Shown here: piece by piece, positions 4,247 through 6,646 of the stretch
Layout of the letters: each line of letters begins with the position of its first letter
Position numbering within the stretch: the first letter of the stretch is position 1
NCBI GenBank assembly: GCA_004553625.1
Contig: SFKX01000037.1
Span: 1-6,646, forward strand
DNA from: Clostridiales bacterium
GTDB taxonomy: Bacteria; Bacillota_A; Clostridia; Oscillospirales; Oscillospiraceae
Reading direction: 5' to 3'
DNA: 6,646 bases
Program-made: the position numbers and the translations under genes
Notes under the pieces: generated by a model
Databases searched by the model: none
Seen by the model: only the letters and a program-made list of their open reading frames with translations
Told to the model about the DNA's origin: nothing

Positions 4247-4561
4247 TTAGTCGATCAGCAGGCCCTCGGTGTTGAGCTGCTTGACCGCTGCCTCGATGGC
4301 ATTGTTGACGCTTTCCTCGTTCAGGTCGAAGCCCTTGGACTTCAGGAACTCGAGGACGTACTGCTTCTTCTCGTCGCCGCGGCCCTGTCCGACGTAGATC
4401 TGCTCAGCAGCAGCGACGCCGATCTTGGCCCATGCCACCAGCTCGCTGCGCTGCTGCGCGGTGGTCTTGCTCTTGATCCACGGGATCAGGAACACGCTGA
4501 CCACGGTGGCGGTCAGAGCGATGACTGCGTTGACGACGGGTGTGATGTCGATGGTGTTCAT
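4247..4561 (-). CDS. Phage holin, LLH family (104 aa)
   Basis: A small membrane protein expected to form lesions in the cytoplasmic membrane and let the endolysin out. It has one N-terminal hydrophobic helix (residues about 8-28, VVNAVIALTATVVSVFLIPW). A long cytoplasmic helical part follows with the motif SELVAWAKIGVAAAEQIY, then KKQYVLEFLKSKGFDLNEESVNNAIEAAVKQL. This layout matches the LLH holin family (Phage_holin_6_1), common in clostridial phages. The ATG at 4561 overlaps the upstream stop (ATGA), and GGAGG lies seven bases before it. The upstream gene encodes another membrane protein, so the pair may act as holin and partner. A hairpin terminator separates it from the endolysin gene. 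Confidence 0.87.
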   Translation of the reverse strand: MNTIDITPVVNAVIALTATVVSVFLIPWIKSKTTAQQRSELVAWAKIGVAAAEQIYVGQGRGDEKKQYVLEFLKSKGFDLNEESVNNAIEAAVKQLNTEGLLID

Positions 4562-4866
4562 CCTTTTGCCTCCGTTTCTTCAGAGCTCCCGGTCTGATCC
4601 GGGAGCGGGTTGCCGTCCGCGTCGAGCCCGTGGCGGTTTCTGCTGACCTTTTCCCCGAGGCTCTTGGCGGCGTATGTGATTAAATAGCCGATGCAGGCCG
4701 TGAAGATGGTGCTCGTCAGGTCGCTGACGGGATCCAGCCCACGGGCTGCCAGTGTGTAGGACGCGATCGGGCAGACAGAGGCCACGATGGCCGCCCAGTA
4801 GGCGAGCCTCTTGCTGGCCTCGATCTTCTTCTTTTTCGACCGGCGCCGGCGGCGTCTGGCTGCCAT
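4558..4866 (-). CDS. Two-helix membrane protein of the lysis module (102 aa)
   Basis: The N-terminus is strikingly basic (MAARRRRRRSKKKK), followed by two hydrophobic segments at residues about 21-41 (LAYWAAIVASVCPIASYTLA) and 52-70 (STIFTACIGYLITYAAKSL). A hydrophilic acidic tail ends in GSSEETEAKG. The positive-inside rule puts the N-terminus in the cytoplasm, with both ends probably inside. AAGGAGG lies five bases before the ATG at 4866, and the gene overlaps the holin start by four bases. Size, topology and position suggest a second holin, an antiholin or a holin regulator. Similar small basic membrane proteins accompany clostridial phage lysis genes. No specific family is recognised with certainty. 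Confidence 0.82.
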   Translation of the reverse strand: MAARRRRRRSKKKKIEASKRLAYWAAIVASVCPIASYTLAARGLDPVSDLTSTIFTACIGYLITYAAKSLGEKVSRNRHGLDADGNPLPDQTGSSEETEAKG

Positions 4867-4879
4867 GTCTGCCTCCTTC

Positions 4880-5245
4880 CTACTCGAGGATCGCTTGGAT
4901 CCCCTGCTTGGTCAAAAAGTCCTTTTGCTCGTGTTTTACCTTGGCCGCGTAGTCGAGGGCCGCGTGCATATCCCCGTTGCACTTGGCGTCAGGGATGCGC
5001 TGCACGGCCTTGGCTGTGGCCTCAGCGAGGGCGATCGCCGCGTTGGTGCTCTGGATGGCAAGGAGCTGAAGCTCCTCCCGGGCGTGTTCGCGCTCCTCAG
5101 CCTTTGCGCGGGCCGTCGCCTCCTGTTGTTCTCGCTTTTTCTCGCGCTTTTGGATCCTGTGCTCCAGCAGCCAGAAGAAAAAGCCGGTCACGGCAGTCGG
5201 GATCCCCATCATGGCGATCAGGCTGCCGATGCTCATTTCAATCAT
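4880..5245 (-). CDS. Membrane-anchored coiled-coil phage protein (121 aa)
   Basis: Residues about 5-27 form one hydrophobic N-terminal helix (IGSLIAMMGIPTAVTGFFFW). A long charged helix rich in Lys, Arg, Glu and Gln follows to about residue 62 and probably forms a coiled coil. The helical part LLAIQSTNAAIALAEATAKA and a conserved-looking end (ALDYAAKVKHEQKDFLTKQGI) complete it. This architecture recurs between tail and holin genes in clostridial phages. I recognise it only as a conserved hypothetical of that locus. The ATG at 5245 has an AGGTGA site four bases upstream; an internal ATG at 5236 is a weaker alternative. A hairpin separates it from the upstream CD1375-like gene. It may assist holin function or link the membrane to virion exit; this is inference. 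Confidence 0.85.
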   Translation of the reverse strand: MIEMSIGSLIAMMGIPTAVTGFFFWLLEHRIQKREKKREQQEATARAKAEEREHAREELQLLAIQSTNAAIALAEATAKAVQRIPDAKCNGDMHAALDYAAKVKHEQKDFLTKQGIQAILE

Positions 5246-5257
5246 AGACTCACCTCA

Positions 5258-5289
5258 CAAAATTGGAGGGCCGCGAGCTGCGGCCCTCC
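5258..5289 (-). terminator. Perfect hairpin inside the late operon
   Basis: GGAGGGCCGC (5265-5274) and GCGGCCCTCC (5280-5289) are perfect 10-bp arms with a 5-nt loop, starting seven bases past the upstream stop. On the minus strand only AATTTTG follows, so termination is probably partial. On the plus strand GTATTTTTT follows, which would stop antisense transcription well. Confidence 0.62.
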
Positions 5290-5296
5290 GTATTTT

Positions 5297-5425
5297 TTAG
5301 GCTTCTTCCTCGAAGTAGCCCATGTCGACGAGATACTGATGGACGCGGGCCTTCAGCTTCGCGGGGACGTTGTCCTCGGTGATCTTGCCCATGATGATCT
5401 CGCCTGCATAAAGACGTACCAGCAT
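5297..5425 (-). CDS. CD1375-family small phage protein (42 aa)
   Basis: A complete short gene with product MLVRLYAGEIIMGKITEDNV, then PAKLKARVHQYLVDMGYFEE. The layout LY...G..T...VP.KL...V matches small CD1375-type proteins encoded after tail genes in clostridial phages, whose function is unknown. AAGGAGG eight bases before the ATG at 5425 selects this start. The same frame also opens at an ATG at 5485 that overlaps the preceding stop (ATGA). That would add a hydrophobic 20-residue leader (MIARALAWLLLTFSG...) and give 62 residues. Both forms are possible. It is followed by a hairpin. It resembles the gene just upstream, so the two look like a tandem duplication. Confidence 0.78.
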   Translation of the reverse strand: MLVRLYAGEIIMGKITEDNVPAKLKARVHQYLVDMGYFEEEA

Positions 5426-5481
5426 TGTGCGCTCCTCCTTTCCTGAAAAAGTCAGTAACAGCCACGCGAGGGCCCGGGCGA

Positions 5482-5646
5482 TCATTTGGTCGCCCCTTCC
5501 TCCGCGGTGCCGGCGTTTGCCGCCGCCTCGAGTGCGGCGATGGCGTCCTCGACCTGCTGGCGCAGTTTCTTCGGGACGTCGTTGATGGTCATGGTGGAGC
5601 CCTCACGGGTCAGCTCTCTGACGTACAGCTCGACGATCTTGCTCAT
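5482..5646 (-). CDS. CD1375-like small phage protein, tandem paralogue (54 aa)
   Basis: The product starts MSKIVELYVRELTREGSTMT and continues INDVPKKLRQQVEDAIAALE, with an Ala-rich tail. It aligns with the 42-aa neighbour over LY..E....G..T...VP.KL...V, about half of the shared core by eye, so the two are probable paralogues. AGGAGG lies seven bases before the ATG at 5646, and the start overlaps the upstream stop as ATGA. Its own stop overlaps the ATG at 5485 in the same way. Function is unknown; the conserved position between tail and lysis genes suggests a morphogenesis or late regulatory role (inference). Confidence 0.77.
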   Translation of the reverse strand: MSKIVELYVRELTREGSTMTINDVPKKLRQQVEDAIAALEAAANAGTAEEGATK

Positions 5647-5807
5647 ACCGTCGCCTCCTCTCCGTAGACCACGTCGGCCAGCTCCATGATGCAGCCCTTC
5701 AGCAGCTCAATGGTGTCAGCCTGCTCGGCGATGGTCTTGTCCTTCTCGGCCGCTTCGGCCTCCTTCTGGTGCAGCTCTTTGATGCTGTCGCTCTTGTGCT
5801 TAATCAT
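5643..5807 (-). CDS. Small helical phage protein (54 aa)
   Basis: The product starts MIKHKSDSIKELHQKEAEAA and continues EKDKTIAEQADTIELLKGCI, ending MELADVVYGEEATV. The first 35 residues have a heptad-like pattern suited to a coiled coil. No family is recognised. GGAGGT lies eight bases before the ATG at 5807. The start overlaps the tail-protein stop and the stop overlaps the next start, both as ATGA. This chain of overlaps implies coupled translation with the tail gene. It could be a small tail-fibre chaperone or assembly factor, which are often short helical proteins after the fibre gene, but nothing in the sequence proves it. Confidence 0.77.
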   Translation of the reverse strand: MIKHKSDSIKELHQKEAEAAEKDKTIAEQADTIELLKGCIMELADVVYGEEATV

Positions 5808-6646
5808 GCAAAGTTACCTCCGATCGACTGGATGTAGCAGGTTTCGGTTGCAGAGCCACGGAGCAGCTTCACCTTGACCTTGACGCCCCAGTCGCTCGCG
5901 GTCTTGGTCGTGTTGGTGAAGAAGTGCTTCTGGCTGTTCAGGGCCTTGGTGGTGATGTCCTCCCATGTCGGGCTCGCGTCGTTGCCGTTGTTGCAGATCC
6001 AGACCTGAAGCGTGCAGCCGGCCGGGAAATTGCCCTGAATATTGACGAGGGCCTTGGTCGGCATGGCGTCGGCCGTCATGGCGACGGTCTGGACAAACTC
6101 GACGGAGGTGACGGCCTTGGTGAAGGTCAGCGTCCTCACGACGGAGGCGTCCTTGGCGTCGGTGGCCTTGATGGTGAGGGTGTGCTGCCCATTGGTCAGC
6201 TTGAGCCACTGGTCGCCCGTCAGGCTCAGGGTGTTGGTCTGGCCGAGGGTGGCGGTGTAGCTCTTGATCGCCACGCCGTCCAGAGACTCGATGACGTCGA
6301 CCTGATGGCCGTCGGCGTCGGTCACGACGTACTCATACGTCGGGGCCGCGCTGCTGAAGCTGCCGAGGTCTCCGTCTCTGCCGCTGATGACGGGTGCCCG
6401 GTTGTTGATGACCGTTCTGGAGGCGCTCGTGGTGTATGCGGACTCGGCGCCAGCTGCGTCGTATGCCTTGACGCGGAACTGGATCGAGGTGGAGCCGTAG
6501 GTCACGGCCACGGAGTAGGTGCGGGCCGACCCCTTGTAGATCTGCGTCCATGTGCCGGAGTCCACCTTTTTCTCGAGGATGTAGCCAGAGAGGTTGCCGT
6601 CCGAGTCAGTGGAGGCACCCCATGTCACGGTGATATTTTCGCCGCC
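5804..6646 (-). CDS. Phage tail / host-contact protein, C-terminal 280 residues (runs off the right edge)
   Basis: The reading frame is open to the window edge and ends at the TGA at 5804-5806. Residues about 1-82 form a fibronectin type III domain (NITVTWGASTDSDGNLSGYI, then IQFRVKAYDAAGAESAYTTS). Residues about 86-182 form a second Ig-like beta domain (APVISGRDGDLG, YEYVVTDADGH, LTGDQWLKLTNGQHTLTIKA). The last 95 residues (FVQTVAMTADAMPTKALVNI to YIQSIGGNFA) look like a beta-rich tip, with paired aromatics such as WICNNGNDASPTW. Such domain strings occur in baseplate or tail proteins that touch the cell surface in siphoviruses of Firmicutes. It is the first gene of the overlapping block leading into lysis. 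The upstream part, which would separate baseplate, fibre and adhesin, is missing. Confidence 0.85.
   Translation of the reverse strand, partial: GGENITVTWGASTDSDGNLSGYILEKKVDSGTWTQIYKGSARTYSVAVTYGSTSIQFRVKAYDAAGAESAYTTSASRTVINNRAPVISGRDGDLGSFSSAAPTYEYVVTDADGHQVDVIESLDGVAIKSYTATLGQTNTLSLTGDQWLKLTNGQHTLTIKATDAKDASVVRTLTFTKAVTSVEFVQTVAMTADAMPTKALVNIQGNFPAGCTLQVWICNNGNDASPTWEDITTKALNSQKHFFTNTTKTASDWGVKVKVKLLRGSATETCYIQSIGGNFA

Noticed and set aside
1..6646. CRISPR array, tRNA or rRNA genes
   Set aside because: No regularly spaced repeats, cloverleaf-like sequence or conserved rRNA stretch was found on either strand.

Overview
The window is GC-rich DNA from a low-GC-lineage relative, most likely a prophage or phage-derived island in a gut-type Clostridia genome (Oscillospiraceae-like is a guess from base composition and protein style). 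The evidence is a compact minus-strand block that runs from a tail protein through small late genes to holin and endolysin. Consensus sigma-A promoters, AGGAGG ribosome sites and intrinsic terminators are also typical of Firmicutes. No integrase, att site, tRNA, rRNA or CRISPR array was seen. All positions and motif alignments were read by eye.

Right part (6646 down to about 3086, all minus strand) is the end of the late operon. In transcription order it holds the C-terminal 280 residues of a tail/adhesion protein with fibronectin-III-like domains, a 54-aa helical protein, two tandem CD1375-family small proteins, a membrane-anchored coiled-coil protein, a two-helix membrane protein, an LLH-type holin, a 36-aa unknown protein and an Amidase_2 endolysin with SH3-like cell-wall-binding domains. 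Several genes are joined by ATGA stop/start overlaps. Two intrinsic-terminator-like hairpins interrupt the block, one before the coiled-coil gene and one between the holin and the 36-aa/endolysin pair. Late transcription therefore probably needs read-through or antitermination.

Middle part (about 1440 to 3016) is an accessory or 'moron' cassette. A plus-strand gene encodes an unusual DUF4236-TM2-SWIM fusion, a membrane protein with a zinc-finger tail. It converges on the endolysin at a bidirectional terminator and diverges from an XRE regulator. The shared 119-bp intergenic region holds a promoter bracketed by repeated ATGAC half-sites. A second XRE regulator follows, with a consensus promoter lying inside a perfect palindrome, which suggests tight autorepression.

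Left part (1 to 1440) holds an intact IS30-family DDE transposase gene without convincing terminal repeats. Beyond it is the start of a second gene with a related helix-turn-helix, cut by the window edge. Between them lies the most curious non-coding signal: a consensus promoter with an A/T-rich upstream region whose start site falls at the base of a strong intrinsic terminator. This predicts a roughly 45-nt RNA or an attenuated leader in front of the second HTH gene.
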